From Pseudomonas sp. GGS8 (GTDB lineage: Bacteria; Pseudomonadota; Gammaproteobacteria; Pseudomonadales; Pseudomonadaceae), in contig NZ_JALJWF010000001.1 of assembly GCF_024168645.1 (NCBI RefSeq), forward strand, positions 3,041,501 to 3,105,500: 64,000 nt of DNA, read 5' to 3'. Positions 27,941-39,568 of the stretch are shown here, in pieces (within the stretch, counting starts at the first letter, position 1; each line of letters starts with the position of its first letter). Position numbers and translations under genes: made by a program. The notes beneath the pieces were generated by a model, which worked only from the letters and a program-made list of their open reading frames with translations, ran no database searches and had not been told where the DNA came from.

Positions 27941-30787
27941 TTACAAACTGGCGATCCGCGCATGTTGCTCCGCCAGCTTGCCCAAAGCCTGTTCGGCTTC
28001 AGCCAGTTTGGCGCGTTCTTTCTCGATGACTTCGGCCGGGGCCTTGTCGACGAAACCGGCGTTGGACAGCTTGCCGCCGACGCGCTGAACTTCGCCCTGC
28101 AGACGCAGGATTTCCTTGTCCAGACGGGCCAGTTCGGCGTCCTTGTCGATCAGGCCGGCCATCGGCACCAGCACTTCCATCTCGCCAACCAGTGCAGTGG
28201 CGGACAGCGGTGCTTCTTCGCCAGCCTTCAGAACAGTGATCGACTCCAGACGCGCCAGCTTCTTCAGCAGGGCTTCGTTCTCGGTGAGACGGCGCTGATC
28301 TTCGGCGCTGACGTTTTTCAGGAACAGGTTCAGCGGCTTGCCTGGACCGATGTTCATTTCACCGCGGATGTTGCGCGTGCCGAGCATCAGGCCCTTGAGC
28401 CATTCGATATCGTCTTCGGCGGCCTGATCGATGCGTGCATCGTTGGCCACTGGCCAAGGTTGCAGCATGATCGTCTTGCCCTCGATACCGGCCAGCGGTG
28501 CAACGCGCTGCCAGATTTCTTCGGTGATGAATGGCATGAACGGGTGAGCCAGGCGCAGAGCGACTTCCAGCACTCGAACCAGCGTGCGACGGGTGCCGCG
28601 CTGGCGTTCGACCGGCGCATTTTCGTCCCACAGCACAGGCTTGGACAGTTCCAGGTACCAGTCGCAATACTGGTTCCAGATGAACTCGTACAAGGCTTGC
28701 GCCGCCAGGTCGAAACGGAACTGATCGAGCTGACGGGTCACTTCGGCTTCGGTGCGTTGCAGCTGCGAAATGATCCAGCGATCCGCCAGGGACAGCTCGT
28801 ACGCCTCGCCGTTCTGGCCGCAGTCTTCGCCCTTGTCCAGAACATAACGCGCAGCGTTCCAGATCTTGTTGCAGAAGTTGCGATAGCCTTCGACGCGGCC
28901 CATGTCGAACTTGATGTCACGACCTGTGGAGGCCAGCGAGCAGAACGTGAAGCGCAGGGCGTCGGTGCCGTAGCTGGCGATGCCCTCGGCGAACTCGTCG
29001 CGGGTCTGCTTCTCGATCTTCTTCGCCAGTTTCGGCTGCATCATGCCGGAGGTGCGCTTCTGCACCAGATCTTCCAGCTCGATGCCGTCGATGATGTCCA
29101 GCGGGTCCAGGACGTTGCCCTTGGACTTGGACATCTTCTGGCCCTGGCCATCACGCACCAGACCGTGCACATAAACAGTCTTGAATGGAACCTGCGGCGT
29201 GCCGTCTTCGTTTTTCACCAAGTGCATGGTGAGCATGATCATCCGGGCAACCCAGAAGAAAATGATGTCGAAACCGGTCACCAGCACGTCGGTGGAGTGG
29301 AATTTCTTCAGGAATTCGGTTTGCTCCGGCCAGCCGAGTGTGGAGAAGGTCCACAGGCCCGAACTGAACCAGGTATCCAGAACGTCGTTGTCCTGTTGCA
29401 GCGCAACGTCGGCGCCCAAGTTGTGCTTGGCACGTACTTCGGCTTCATCGCGACCGACATAGACCTTGCCCGACTCGTCGTACCAGGCCGGAATCCGGTG
29501 GCCCCACCACAGCTGACGGCTGATGCACCAATCCTGGATGTCGCGCATCCACGAGAAGTACATGTTTTCGTACTGCTTTGGCACAAACTGAATGCGGCCG
29601 TCTTCAACTGCAGCGATGGCCGGCTCGGCCAATGGCTTGGTGGACACGTACCACTGGTCGGTCAGCCACGGCTCGATGATGGTGCCGGAGCGGTCGCCTT
29701 TCGGCACTTTCAGCGCGTGATCGTCGACGCTGACCAGCAGGCCGGCAGCTTCGAACGCTGCAACGATTTCCTTGCGGGCCTGGAAGCGGTTGAGGCCGAC
29801 GAACTCGGCGGGCAATGTGCCGTCGATCTGCTCGTTGACGCTGCCATCGAGGTTGAACACCTGGGCTGCCGGCAGCACGTCAGCATTCTTGTCGAAGATG
29901 TTCAGCAGCGGCAGGTTGTGACGCTTGCCGACTTCGTAGTCGTTGAAGTCGTGGGCCGGGGTGATTTTTACGCAGCCGGTGCCGAATTCAGGGTCGCAGT
30001 AATCGTCGGCGATGATCGGGATGCGGCGGCCGACCAGCGGCAGCTCGACAAATTTGCCGATCAGGGCTTTGTAGCGTTCATCGTTCGGGTTAACGGCCAC
30101 GGCGGCGTCGCCGAGCATGGTTTCCGGACGCGTGGTCGCGACGATCAGGTAATCCTGGCCTTCAGTGGTTTTGGCGCCATCGGCCAGCGGGTACTTCAGG
30201 TTCCACAGGAAACCTTTCTCGTCGTGGTTCTCCACTTCAAGGTCGGAAATCGCCGTGTGCAGCTTGGTGTCCCAGTTGACCAGACGCTTGCCGCGGTAGA
30301 TCAGGCCGTCTTCGTGCAGGCGCACGAAGGCTTCTTTCACCGCTTCCGAGAGGCCGTCGTCCATGGTGAAGCGCTCACGGCTCCAGTCCACGGACGAGCC
30401 GAGGCGGCGGATTTGACGGCTGATGTTGCCGCCGGACTGATCTTTCCATTCCCAGACTTTCTCGAGGAATTTCTCGCGGCCCAGATCGTGGCGATTCTGG
30501 CCCTGGGCTTCGAGTTGACGCTCCACCAGCATTTGCGTGGCGATACCGGCGTGGTCGGTGCCCGGCTGCCACAGGGTGTTGCGACCCTGCATGCGGCGGA
30601 AACGGATCAGGGCGTCCATGATCGCGTTGTTGAAGCCGTGCCCCATGTGCAGGCTGCCGGTGACGTTCGGCGGCGGGATCATGATGGTGTAGGACTCGCC
30701 CTCGCCTTGCGGGGCGAAGTAGTTCTCGGACTCCCAAGTGTTGTACCAGGAAGTTTCAATGGCGTGCGGCTGGTAGGTCTTATCCAT
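27941..30787 (-). CDS. valS: Valyl-tRNA synthetase
   Basis: Class I synthetase charging tRNA-Val. 948 residues, full length. HIGH-type motif [14 protein letters not shown] near residue 40-53, [12 protein letters not shown] near residue 553, the CP1 editing domain between them, and a C-terminal coiled-coil arm ([20 protein letters not shown]). Start [15 protein letters not shown]. Downstream of pepA, holC and a small gene in the same direction, with a long REP element separating it from them. Confidence 0.98.
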   Translation of the reverse strand: MDKTYQPHAIETSWYNTWESENYFAPQGEGESYTIMIPPPNVTGSLHMGHGFNNAIMDALIRFRRMQGRNTLWQPGTDHAGIATQMLVERQLEAQGQNRHDLGREKFLEKVWEWKDQSGGNISRQIRRLGSSVDWSRERFTMDDGLSEAVKEAFVRLHEDGLIYRGKRLVNWDTKLHTAISDLEVENHDEKGFLWNLKYPLADGAKTTEGQDYLIVATTRPETMLGDAAVAVNPNDERYKALIGKFVELPLVGRRIPIIADDYCDPEFGTGCVKITPAHDFNDYEVGKRHNLPLLNIFDKNADVLPAAQVFNLDGSVNEQIDGTLPAEFVGLNRFQARKEIVAAFEAAGLLVSVDDHALKVPKGDRSGTIIEPWLTDQWYVSTKPLAEPAIAAVEDGRIQFVPKQYENMYFSWMRDIQDWCISRQLWWGHRIPAWYDESGKVYVGRDEAEVRAKHNLGADVALQQDNDVLDTWFSSGLWTFSTLGWPEQTEFLKKFHSTDVLVTGFDIIFFWVARMIMLTMHLVKNEDGTPQVPFKTVYVHGLVRDGQGQKMSKSKGNVLDPLDIIDGIELEDLVQKRTSGMMQPKLAKKIEKQTRDEFAEGIASYGTDALRFTFCSLASTGRDIKFDMGRVEGYRNFCNKIWNAARYVLDKGEDCGQNGEAYELSLADRWIISQLQRTEAEVTRQLDQFRFDLAAQALYEFIWNQYCDWYLELSKPVLWDENAPVERQRGTRRTLVRVLEVALRLAHPFMPFITEEIWQRVAPLAGIEGKTIMLQPWPVANDARIDQAAEDDIEWLKGLMLGTRNIRGEMNIGPGKPLNLFLKNVSAEDQRRLTENEALLKKLARLESITVLKAGEEAPLSATALVGEMEVLVPMAGLIDKDAELARLDKEILRLQGEVQRVGGKLSNAGFVDKAPAEVIEKERAKLAEAEQALGKLAEQHARIASL

Positions 30788-30870
30788 GCGCGGCGGGACC
30801 CTATTGGCATTTATTCAGGAAAAGCCGGGAAGTATAGCGGGGCACGGGGCGTAGGGCGAGCAGGGGCGGA

Positions 30871-31004
30871 CTGTGGCGAGGGGGTTTACCCCCGTTCGGC
30901 TGCGAAGCAGTCGTAAAACCGATGTGTGGGTGCGCCAGATGCACCACGATGGCAGATTTTGGGGCCGCTTCGCGACCCAACGGGGGTAAGCCCCCTCGCC
31001 ACAG
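30871..31004. repeat. Long REP/BIME inverted pair (same family as 4551-4688)
   Basis: CTGTGGCGAGGGGGTTTACC at the left end is mirrored by GGGGGTAAGCCCCCTCGCCACAG at the right, with interior GGCTGCGAAGCAGTCG and GGCCGCTTCGCGACCC arms. It lies between the holC-cluster gene and valS. Confidence 0.87.
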
Positions 31005-31023
31005 AAACCCGCGCGGCTCAGGG

Positions 31024-31407
31024 TTATTCGTAATGGCTAAGCAACCGTTCCATCCGCGCATCGAGGCGGCGTTTGATTTCGGTTTCGATGTGCGGGGCGA
31101 AGTCGTCGATCACGTCTTGCATGATCAATTGCGCGGCGGCGCGCAGTTCGCTGTCCAGGTGCAACATGGCATCTGGGCCCTTGCTGGCGGCAGCGGCCGG
31201 CTTGGCGACCGGGGCGGGTGGTGGCGGTTCGACCTGTGGCGCATTGCCGACAGTATCGAACAACATGGGAATCTGTTCCTGATCACCTTCAATGACTGTG
31301 TCGGTCAGCAAGGGGGGTTGCAGGTTGTCATCGCCGAGCAGTTGGCGGATCGACTCAAGGTCTTCCAGCAGGTGCGCGGACTTTTGCGGCGGTTTTGGAG
31401 TGTCCAT
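31024..31407 (-). CDS. Hypothetical protein downstream of holC
   Basis: 127 residues, no recognised enzymatic domain. The N-terminus (MDTPKPPQKSAHLLEDLESIRQLLGDD) looks helical; the middle (about residues 55-80) is Pro/Ala-rich and disordered; the C-terminal part (LDSELRAAAQLIMQDVIDDF...KRRLDARMERLL) is predicted helical. It starts 8 bases after the holC stop, so it is co-transcribed. Genes like this lie between holC and valS in other pseudomonads; its role, perhaps with Pol III chi, is unproven. Confidence 0.85.
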   Translation of the reverse strand: MDTPKPPQKSAHLLEDLESIRQLLGDDNLQPPLLTDTVIEGDQEQIPMLFDTVGNAPQVEPPPPAPVAKPAAAASKGPDAMLHLDSELRAAAQLIMQDVIDDFAPHIETEIKRRLDARMERLLSHYE

Positions 31408-31415
31408 CGGAGTGC

Positions 31416-31844
31416 TCAGAGTCGCTGTAAACGGTGATCTTGCAGAGGATAGCCCTGTTCGCGGTAGAAACGGAAACTCTCCCGCGCAGCCGCACGAATC
31501 GTCGGATCTTCCACCACCACTTCCGCCACGCGGGCGAACTGTTTGGCAAAGGCCGGGACTTTCAGATCGAGATTGACCAGCAGATCCTGATGCTGACCGC
31601 AGTCATCGCCAAGACCCAGCACAATCAAACCGTCCGGCTCGCTTTCGGCGGGGCCGTGGGGCACGAAGCTTTCGCCCTTGAACGCCCACAACCGCGCATC
31701 GAGCGCATCACGCTGGGCGGCATCGCTGCAGTGCAGGTAAATGCGGTGGCCCATGCGCCAGGCTTTTTCGGTGAGCTTGCAGGCGAAATCCAGCCGCGCC
31801 GAAGGGTCGGCGCTGGGCAGGATATAGAAGTCGACTTTGGTCAT
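31416..31844 (-). CDS. holC: DNA polymerase III subunit chi
   Basis: 142-residue chi subunit; links the clamp loader (through psi) to SSB at the replication fork. Family features: TKVDFYILPSADPSARLDFACKLTEKAW, the GHRIYLHCSD segment, FVPHGPAESEPDGLIVLG and a C-terminal basic helix. Follows pepA by 60 bases, an order conserved in gammaproteobacteria (pepA-holC-valS). Confidence 0.95.
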   Translation of the reverse strand: MTKVDFYILPSADPSARLDFACKLTEKAWRMGHRIYLHCSDAAQRDALDARLWAFKGESFVPHGPAESEPDGLIVLGLGDDCGQHQDLLVNLDLKVPAFAKQFARVAEVVVEDPTIRAAARESFRFYREQGYPLQDHRLQRL

Positions 31845-31904
31845 TGCGGTTCCTGAGCCAAAGGCCGCGTCACCGGAAAGTGACGCCGCCCAGGGTCATC
31901 GGTT

Positions 31905-33410
<1,506 letters not shown>

Positions 33411-33511
33411 TTAATGGTCAAACTGCGCGACGCGCAGAGGCTTGCTTATAAGTAGAAAGACGCCGGTGTATTGCCAGCGACAAAGGCCGCAGTTTGAACC
33501 TCGCTGCCCGC

Positions 33512-33679
33512 GCCTGACAACCCTCGGTTATGCGAACTTCAGCGGTTCAGGTGCCTGCTTGAGCATGCGCAGTGACAGGCGCACTCAATCACAGGATAAT
33601 GCGCCATCTTTTTCGGCGGCCCTGCCCTGCGGGCCGGCTGATACGTTTTGTTTGTTTGGCCGCTTAGCCTGACAACCCT
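33512..33679. repeat. Direct repeat GCCTGACAACCCT in the pepA-lptF gap
   Basis: The 13-mer occurs at 33512-33524 and again at 33667-33679, where it abuts the lptF ribosome site CTGGAG. Between them lie a GAACTT (33534-33539) and several GC-rich inverted repeats. The rest of this 296-bp gap shows no gene. Confidence 0.5.
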
Positions 33680-33691
33680 GGAGTGTCTGGT

Positions 33692-34810
33692 TTGATTGTC
33701 TTCCGTTATCTATCCCGCGAAGTCCTGTTGACCTTGAGCGCTGTCAGCGCCGTGCTGCTGGTCATCATCATGAGCGGACGCTTCATCAAATACCTCGCCC
33801 AGGCGGCCTCTGGGCTACTGGATCCAGGTTCGCTGTTCCTGATCATGGGCTATCGTCTGCCGGGCTTCCTGCAGCTGATTCTGCCTTTGGGGCTGTTTCT
33901 CGGGATCCTGCTGGCCTACGGTCGTCTGTACCTCGAAAGCGAAATGACCGTGTTGTCTGCTACTGGCATGAGCCAGCAGCGTCTGTTTGCCATGACTCTT
34001 TTTCCGGCCACCCTGGTTGCCCTGATCGTAGCGTGGCTGAGCCTGAGCCTGGCACCGCAAGGTGCCAACCAGTTCCAGCTGCTGTTGAACAAGCAGGATG
34101 CACTGACCGAGTTCGACACCCTCGAGCCGGGTCGCTTCCAGGCCTTGCGCGACGGCACTCGGGTGACCTACACCGAGCAACTGTCGGATGACCGGATCAA
34201 TCTGGGCGGCGTGTTCATTTCGCAAAAGAATGTCAGTTCCGACAACAAGGATCGGGGGATTTCCGTACTGGTGGCCGAGAAGGGCCATCAGGAAATCAGG
34301 CCCGATGGCAACCGTTACCTGATCCTCGACAACGGCTACCGCTACGACGGTAATCCGGGTCAGGCCGACTACCGCGCCATCAAGTACGACGAGTACGGCG
34401 TATTGCTGGCCAAGCCGGACGTCAGCGACGAAGTGACCGACCGCGATGCGATGACCACCAGTTCCTTGCTGAGCAGCGACGACATCCGCTCGCGTACCGA
34501 ACTGCAATGGCGTTTGTCCCTGCCGTTGCTGGTCTTCATCGTGACCTTGATGGCGGTGCCGCTGTCGCGGGTTAACCCGCGCCAGGGCCGTTTCCTCAAG
34601 CTGCTGCCTGCGATTCTTCTTTATATGGCTTATCTGACCATCCTGATTGCCGCTCGCGGCGCCCTTGAAAAGGGCAAGATCCCGCCGGTGTTGGGCTTGT
34701 GGTGGGTGCATGCAATCTTCCTGGCCATCGGTCTTGGCTTGCTGTATTGGGAGTCGCTGAGTTTGAAGATGGCGAGTCGCCGCAGTGCGCTGGAGGTGGC
34801 CCGTGGATAA
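33692..34810 (+). CDS. lptF: LPS export ABC permease LptF
   Basis: Inner-membrane permease of the LptB2FGC complex, which extracts LPS and feeds it to LptA. TTG 33692 (MIVFRYLSREVLLTL) was chosen because CTGGAG precedes it by 7 bases; an in-frame GTG 9 bases earlier overlaps that site. 372 residues: N-terminal membrane helices, a periplasmic beta-jellyroll (about residues 130-270) and C-terminal helices. The end overlaps lptG by 8 bases. Confidence 0.94.
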   Translation: MIVFRYLSREVLLTLSAVSAVLLVIIMSGRFIKYLAQAASGLLDPGSLFLIMGYRLPGFLQLILPLGLFLGILLAYGRLYLESEMTVLSATGMSQQRLFAMTLFPATLVALIVAWLSLSLAPQGANQFQLLLNKQDALTEFDTLEPGRFQALRDGTRVTYTEQLSDDRINLGGVFISQKNVSSDNKDRGISVLVAEKGHQEIRPDGNRYLILDNGYRYDGNPGQADYRAIKYDEYGVLLAKPDVSDEVTDRDAMTTSSLLSSDDIRSRTELQWRLSLPLLVFIVTLMAVPLSRVNPRQGRFLKLLPAILLYMAYLTILIAARGALEKGKIPPVLGLWWVHAIFLAIGLGLLYWESLSLKMASRRSALEVARG

Positions 34811-35864
34811 GCTTGATCGCTACATCGGTAGCAGCGTGTTCATCGCGATTCTGGCAGTGCTTGGGATCATTCTGGGCTTGGCAACGCTGTTCGCCTTCAT
34901 CGATGAGATGAGCGACGTCAGCGATACCTACACGCTGATGGATGTACTGAGTTACGTATTGCTGACCGCGCCGCGCCGTTTGTACGACATGTTGCCGATG
35001 GCGGCGCTGATCGGTTGCCTGATAGGCCTCGGCAGTCTGGCCAGTCACAGCGAGCTGACCATCATGCGTGCCGCCGGTGTGTCCATTGGTCGGATCGTCT
35101 GGGCCGTGATGAAGCCGATGTTGATCCTGATGGCGGTAGGGCTGGTGATCGGCGAGTACGTCGCGCCGGCCACGGAAATCACCGCTCAAGCCAACCGCTC
35201 GCTGGCCCAGGGCAGTGGCGATGCGCAAAGCGCCAAGCACGGTCTGTGGCACCGTCAGGGTGAGGAGTTCATTCACGTCAACTCCGTTCAACCCAACGGT
35301 CTGCTGTACGGTGTGACCCGTTATCGTTTTGACGATCAACGCCACATGCTGTCTTCGAGCTTCGCCAAGCGTGCGGAATTCGATACCGATCACTGGCAAC
35401 TGACCGATGTCACGACCACGCTGTTCCATGACAAAAGTACCGAAGTGGTGACTGCCCCGGTGGAACGCTGGGAAATCGCCCTGAGCCCGCAGCTGCTGAG
35501 TACCGTGGTGATGGCGCCCGAGTCGTTGTCGATCAGCGGTCTGTGGAATTACATCCACTATCTGGCTGACCAGGGCCTGAGCAACGGTCGTTACTGGCTG
35601 GCGTTTTGGGTCAAGGTGTTGCAGCCGCTGGTGACCGCCGCATTGGTGTTGATGGCGATTTCCTTCATCTTCGGTCCGCTGCGTTCGGTGACCCTCGGTC
35701 AGCGGGTCTTCACTGGCGTGCTGGTGGGCTTCACCTTCCGTATTGTCCAGGATTTGCTCGGGCCTTCGAGCCTGGTGTTCGGTTTCTCGCCGCTGTTTGC
35801 AGTGCTGGTGCCGGCCGGTGTCTGCGCCCTGGCCGGGGTCTGGTTGCTGCGTCGGGCCGGTTGA
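34803..35864 (+). CDS. lptG: LPS export ABC permease LptG
   Basis: Partner of LptF in the LPS exporter. 353 residues from GTG 34803 (MDKLDRYIGSSVFIAIL), overlapping the lptF end; upstream in-frame starts lie within lptF and have no better site. Six predicted membrane helices around a central periplasmic jellyroll. Followed by a clear terminator at 35896-35929. Confidence 0.95.
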   Translation: MDKLDRYIGSSVFIAILAVLGIILGLATLFAFIDEMSDVSDTYTLMDVLSYVLLTAPRRLYDMLPMAALIGCLIGLGSLASHSELTIMRAAGVSIGRIVWAVMKPMLILMAVGLVIGEYVAPATEITAQANRSLAQGSGDAQSAKHGLWHRQGEEFIHVNSVQPNGLLYGVTRYRFDDQRHMLSSSFAKRAEFDTDHWQLTDVTTTLFHDKSTEVVTAPVERWEIALSPQLLSTVVMAPESLSISGLWNYIHYLADQGLSNGRYWLAFWVKVLQPLVTAALVLMAISFIFGPLRSVTLGQRVFTGVLVGFTFRIVQDLLGPSSLVFGFSPLFAVLVPAGVCALAGVWLLRRAG

Positions 35865-35895
35865 TCGCGGTTTTTTCCGGTCTTGCTTGTCACTC

Positions 35896-35929
35896 AAAAC
35901 GCCCCTGTCGCAAGACCGGGGCGTTTTTG
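35896..35929 (+). terminator. Rho-independent terminator of lptFG
   Basis: AAAACGCCCC (35896-35905) pairs with GGGGCGTTTT (35918-35927), with a T-run at the end of the stem. Confidence 0.9.
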
Positions 35930-35952
35930 TAGGCGCCGTCTGACCTGCAAAC

Positions 35953-35982
35953 GTGACGCTTGCGCCGTGGATCAGGTACAAT
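35953..35982 (+). promoter_or_regulatory. Probable lepA promoter
   Basis: GTGACG (35953-35958), an 18-bp spacer and TACAAT (35977-35982), giving a leader of about 45 nt before the lepA GTG. Confidence 0.4.
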
Positions 35983-36034
35983 TCCCGGCTATTTTTCGGC
36001 GGGCTATGCCTGCAGCCTTTTTGAGTGTTGATCC

Positions 36035-37834
36035 GTGAGTGATTTGAGTCATATCCGCAATTTCTCCATCATCGCCCACATTGACCATGGCAAGTCGACG
36101 CTGGCCGATCGCTTCATCCAGAAGTGCGGCGGCCTTGCCGAGCGCGAAATGGAAGCCCAGGTGCTGGACTCCATGGACCTGGAACGTGAACGCGGGATCA
36201 CCATCAAGGCCCATAGCGTCACCCTCTATTACAAAGCCCGCGATGGCATTAACTACCAGCTGAACTTCATTGATACCCCGGGCCACGTCGACTTCACCTA
36301 TGAAGTCAGCCGGTCGCTGGCGGCCTGTGAAGGTGCGTTGCTGGTGGTCGATGCCGGTCAGGGCGTCGAGGCGCAATCGGTTGCCAACTGCTACACGGCG
36401 ATCGAGCAGGGCCTGGAAGTCATGCCGGTCCTGAACAAGATCGACCTGCCACAGGCCGATCCAGAGCGCGTCAAGGAAGAAATCGAAAAAATCATCGGCA
36501 TCGATGCCACCGACGCGGTCGAGTGTAGTGCCAAGACCGGCCTGGGCGTCGATGAAGTGCTCGAGCGCTTGGTCCACACGATTCCCGCGCCGACCGGTAA
36601 CATCGAAGATCCGCTGCAAGCGTTGATCATCGACTCCTGGTTCGACAACTACCTGGGCGTTGTTTCCCTGGTTCGTGTGCGCCACGGTCGGGTGAAGAAG
36701 GGCGACAAGATTCTGGTCAAGTCCACCGGCAAGATCCACCTGGTGGACAGCGTCGGTGTATTCAACCCGAAACACACCCCTACCGTCGACCTGAAGGCTG
36801 GTGAAGTGGGCTTCATCATCGCCAGCATCAAGGACATTCACGGTGCGCCAGTGGGCGATACCCTGACCTTGAGCTCGACGCCGGACGTCGATGTGCTGCC
36901 AGGCTTCAAACGCATTCAGCCGCAGGTGTACGCCGGCTTGTTCCCGGTCAGCTCCGACGACTTCGAAGACTTCCGCGAGGCGCTGCAAAAGCTCACCCTC
37001 AACGATTCGTCGCTGCAATACACACCGGAAAGCTCAGACGCACTGGGTTTCGGCTTCCGTTGCGGCTTCCTCGGTATGCTGCATATGGAAATCATCCAGG
37101 AGCGCCTGGAGCGCGAATACAACCTGGACCTGATCACCACGGCGCCGACGGTAATCTTCGAGCTGTTGCTCAAGACCGGCGAGACGATCTACGTCGACAA
37201 CCCGTCCAAGCTGCCGGACCTGTCTGCCATCGAAGACATGCGCGAGCCAATCGTGCGCGCCAATATTCTTGTGCCACAAGAGCACCTGGGTAACGTCATT
37301 ACCCTGTGTATCGAAAAACGTGGTGTACAGGTCGACATGCTGTTCCTCGGCTCCCAGGTACAAGTGACCTACGACCTGCCGATGAACGAAGTGGTGCTGG
37401 ACTTCTTTGATCGTCTGAAATCCACCAGTCGCGGCTATGCTTCTCTGGACTACCATTTCGATCGTTACCAATCGGCTAGTCTGGTGAAACTGGACGTGCT
37501 GATTAACGGCGACAAGGTCGACGCCCTGGCGCTGATCGTGCACCGTGACAACTCGCATTACAAAGGTCGCCAGTTGACCGAGAAGATGAAAGACCTGATT
37601 CCGCGGCAGATGTTCGACGTGGCAATCCAGGCCGCCATTGGCGGTCAGATTGTGGCGCGTACAACCGTCAAGGCACTCAGAAAGAACGTATTGGCCAAAT
37701 GCTACGGTGGCGACGTCAGCCGTAAGAAAAAGCTGCTGGAAAAGCAAAAGGCCGGTAAAAAACGCATGAAACAGGTCGGTAACGTGGAAATTCCACAAGA
37801 AGCCTTCCTTGCCGTGCTCAGGTTGGATAGTTAG
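36035..37834 (+). CDS. lepA: Elongation factor 4 (LepA)
   Basis: 599-residue ribosome-associated GTPase. GTG start 36035 ([22 protein letters not shown]). G1 AHIDHGKST at about 13-21, G2 ERERGITI, G3 DTPGH, G4 NKID, followed by EF-G-like domains and the LepA-specific C-terminal domain ([23 protein letters not shown]). Heads the lepA-lepB-(gap)-rnc-era unit. Confidence 0.98.
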   Translation: MSDLSHIRNFSIIAHIDHGKSTLADRFIQKCGGLAEREMEAQVLDSMDLERERGITIKAHSVTLYYKARDGINYQLNFIDTPGHVDFTYEVSRSLAACEGALLVVDAGQGVEAQSVANCYTAIEQGLEVMPVLNKIDLPQADPERVKEEIEKIIGIDATDAVECSAKTGLGVDEVLERLVHTIPAPTGNIEDPLQALIIDSWFDNYLGVVSLVRVRHGRVKKGDKILVKSTGKIHLVDSVGVFNPKHTPTVDLKAGEVGFIIASIKDIHGAPVGDTLTLSSTPDVDVLPGFKRIQPQVYAGLFPVSSDDFEDFREALQKLTLNDSSLQYTPESSDALGFGFRCGFLGMLHMEIIQERLEREYNLDLITTAPTVIFELLLKTGETIYVDNPSKLPDLSAIEDMREPIVRANILVPQEHLGNVITLCIEKRGVQVDMLFLGSQVQVTYDLPMNEVVLDFFDRLKSTSRGYASLDYHFDRYQSASLVKLDVLINGDKVDALALIVHRDNSHYKGRQLTEKMKDLIPRQMFDVAIQAAIGGQIVARTTVKALRKNVLAKCYGGDVSRKKKLLEKQKAGKKRMKQVGNVEIPQEAFLAVLRLDS

Positions 37835-37839
37835 GTCCT

Positions 37840-38694
37840 ATGTCACTAAATTTCCCGCTGTTGCTGGTCATCGCCGTGTTCGTCTGCGGCCTGTTGGCGT
37901 TGCTCGATCTGTTGTTCCTGGCGCCTCGGCGCCGGGCTGCCATCAACTCCTATCAGGGGAGCGTCAGCCAGGCTGACATGGTGGTGGTCGAGAAGCTGAA
38001 CAAAGAGCCGCTGCTGGTCGAATACGGCAAGTCGTTCTTCCCGGTGTTGTTCATCGTGCTGGTGCTGCGTTCGTTCCTGGTGGAGCCGTTCCAGATTCCT
38101 TCCGGTTCGATGAAGCCAACCCTGGACGTCGGCGACTTCATTCTGGTGAACAAGTTTTCTTACGGGATCCGCCTGCCGGTGATCGACAAGAAAGTCATCG
38201 AGGTCGGTGATCCGCAGCGCGGCGATGTGATGGTGTTCCGCTACCCGAGCGACCCGAACGTCAACTACATCAAGCGTGTGGTGGGCCTGCCGGGCGATCA
38301 GATTCGCTACACCGCCGACAAGCGCCTGTTCGTCAACGGTGAATCGATTGCCGAACAACTGATCGGCTCCGAGCCGGGCACATTGGGCAGCTCCGAGCTC
38401 TACAAGGAAAAGCTCGGCATCGCCGAGCACCTGATCCGCAAGGAAATGAGCCGCTACCGCGCAACGCCGGACCATACGTGGACCGTGCCGGCCGGGCACT
38501 ACTTCATGATGGGCGACAACCGCGACAACTCGAACGACAGTCGCTACTGGGATGACCCGAACATTCCCAAGGATCTGCTGGGCATGGTTCCCGACAAGAA
38601 TATCGTCGGCAAGGCCTTCGCAGTCTGGATGAGCTGGCCGGAACCCAAACTCAGTCACCTGCCGAACTTCTCGCGGGTTGGCCTGATCAAGTAA
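37840..38694 (+). CDS. lepB: Signal peptidase I (LepB)
   Basis: 284 residues; cleaves Sec and Tat signal peptides at the outer face of the inner membrane. N-terminal helix (residues 2-28), a second helix ending FFPVLFIVLVLRSFLVEPF, the catalytic Ser in PSGSMKPT (about residue 90) and Lys in YIKRVVGLPGD (about 145). C-terminal boxes GDNRDNSNDSRYWD. Begins 5 bases after lepA. Confidence 0.97.
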   Translation: MSLNFPLLLVIAVFVCGLLALLDLLFLAPRRRAAINSYQGSVSQADMVVVEKLNKEPLLVEYGKSFFPVLFIVLVLRSFLVEPFQIPSGSMKPTLDVGDFILVNKFSYGIRLPVIDKKVIEVGDPQRGDVMVFRYPSDPNVNYIKRVVGLPGDQIRYTADKRLFVNGESIAEQLIGSEPGTLGSSELYKEKLGIAEHLIRKEMSRYRATPDHTWTVPAGHYFMMGDNRDNSNDSRYWDDPNIPKDLLGMVPDKNIVGKAFAVWMSWPEPKLSHLPNFSRVGLIK

Positions 38695-38701
38695 TCAAAC
38701 A

Positions 38702-38724
38702 CGGCGCTGTTGAACACAGCGCCG
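38702..38724 (+). promoter_or_regulatory. Hairpin after lepB
   Basis: CGGCGCTGT (38702-38710), loop TGAAC and ACAGCGCCG (38716-38724) make a perfect 9-bp stem without a T-run. Its TTGAACACAGCG segment (38710-38721) is repeated at 38793-38804. Confidence 0.6.
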
Positions 38725-38762
38725 AATGCATTTCTGGAGTCGGCACAATCGACGACAGGAGC

Positions 38763-38882
38763 ATGAAAACAACGATATTCAGGACGTTATTTTTGAACAC
38801 AGCGTTAATTGTCCCAAGCCTGCGCCGTATCAAGGCCCTGGCGGTGGAATCCAACCACGAACTCAGCGTGGGTAAACCGTGA
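38763..38882 (+). pseudogene. Short ORF between lepB and rnc, possible remnant of a DUF4845 gene
   Basis: A 39-codon frame from ATG 38763 to TGA 38880-38882 ends in NHELSVGKP and overlaps the rnc GTG start, exactly as the DUF4845 gene does in other pseudomonads where it ends in a similar FSVR-P. The expected roughly 120-residue membrane protein is absent. AGGAG is only one base from the ATG, too close for a normal start. Likely leftover of a deletion; a functional small peptide is the less likely alternative. Confidence 0.35.
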
Positions 38883-39568
38883 GCGTCTCCTTAAGCCGTC
38901 TCGAGCGTCAGCTCGGTTACACCTTCAAGGATCAGGAGCTGATGGTCCTGGCCCTGACTCACCGCAGTTTTGCCGGGCGTAACAACGAACGCCTGGAATT
39001 CCTCGGCGATGCCATCCTCAACTTCGTCGCTGGCGAGGCACTGTTCGATCGCTTCCCGCTGGCCCGCGAAGGCCAGTTGTCGCGTTTGCGCGCACGCCTG
39101 GTGAAAGGCGAGACCCTGGCCGTACTGGCCCGTGGTTTCGACCTGGGCGAATACCTGCGCCTGGGCTCCGGCGAATTGAAAAGCGGCGGTTTCCGTCGTG
39201 AGTCGATTCTGGCTGATGCCCTTGAAGCGCTGATCGGTGCGATCTACCTGGACGCCGGCATGGAAGTGGCGCGCGAGCGCGTGCTGGCCTGGCTGGCCGG
39301 AGAGTTCGAAGGCCTGACGCTGGTCGACACCAACAAAGATCCGAAAACCCGCCTGCAGGAATTCCTGCAGTCGCGTGGTTGTGAGCTGCCGCGTTACGAA
39401 GTGGTGGATATCCAGGGTGAGCCGCATTGCCGGACGTTCTTCGTCGAATGTGAAATCATCTTACTGAATGAAAAAAGCCGAGGTCAGGGTGTGAGTCGTC
39501 GTATTGCCGAACAGGTAGCGGCCGCCGCAGCACTGATTGCCCTGGGTGTGGAGAATGGCAATGACTGA
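38879..39568 (+). CDS. rnc: Ribonuclease III
   Basis: 229 residues. Double-strand-specific endonuclease for rRNA and mRNA processing. Signature [20 protein letters not shown] (about residues 37-56) with the catalytic acidic residues; second site [16 protein letters not shown]-terminal dsRNA-binding domain ([12 protein letters not shown]...[16 protein letters not shown]). GTG start 38879 overlaps the end of a short upstream frame. Confidence 0.97.
   Translation: MSVSLSRLERQLGYTFKDQELMVLALTHRSFAGRNNERLEFLGDAILNFVAGEALFDRFPLAREGQLSRLRARLVKGETLAVLARGFDLGEYLRLGSGELKSGGFRRESILADALEALIGAIYLDAGMEVARERVLAWLAGEFEGLTLVDTNKDPKTRLQEFLQSRGCELPRYEVVDIQGEPHCRTFFVECEIILLNEKSRGQGVSRRIAEQVAAAAALIALGVENGND

Noticed and set aside
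27935..30916. 993-codon open frame on the plus strand
   Set aside because: Exact antisense of valS. The composition (rich in Gln, His, Val, Asp) is typical of the shadow of a GC-rich gene, and valS has complete synthetase motifs.
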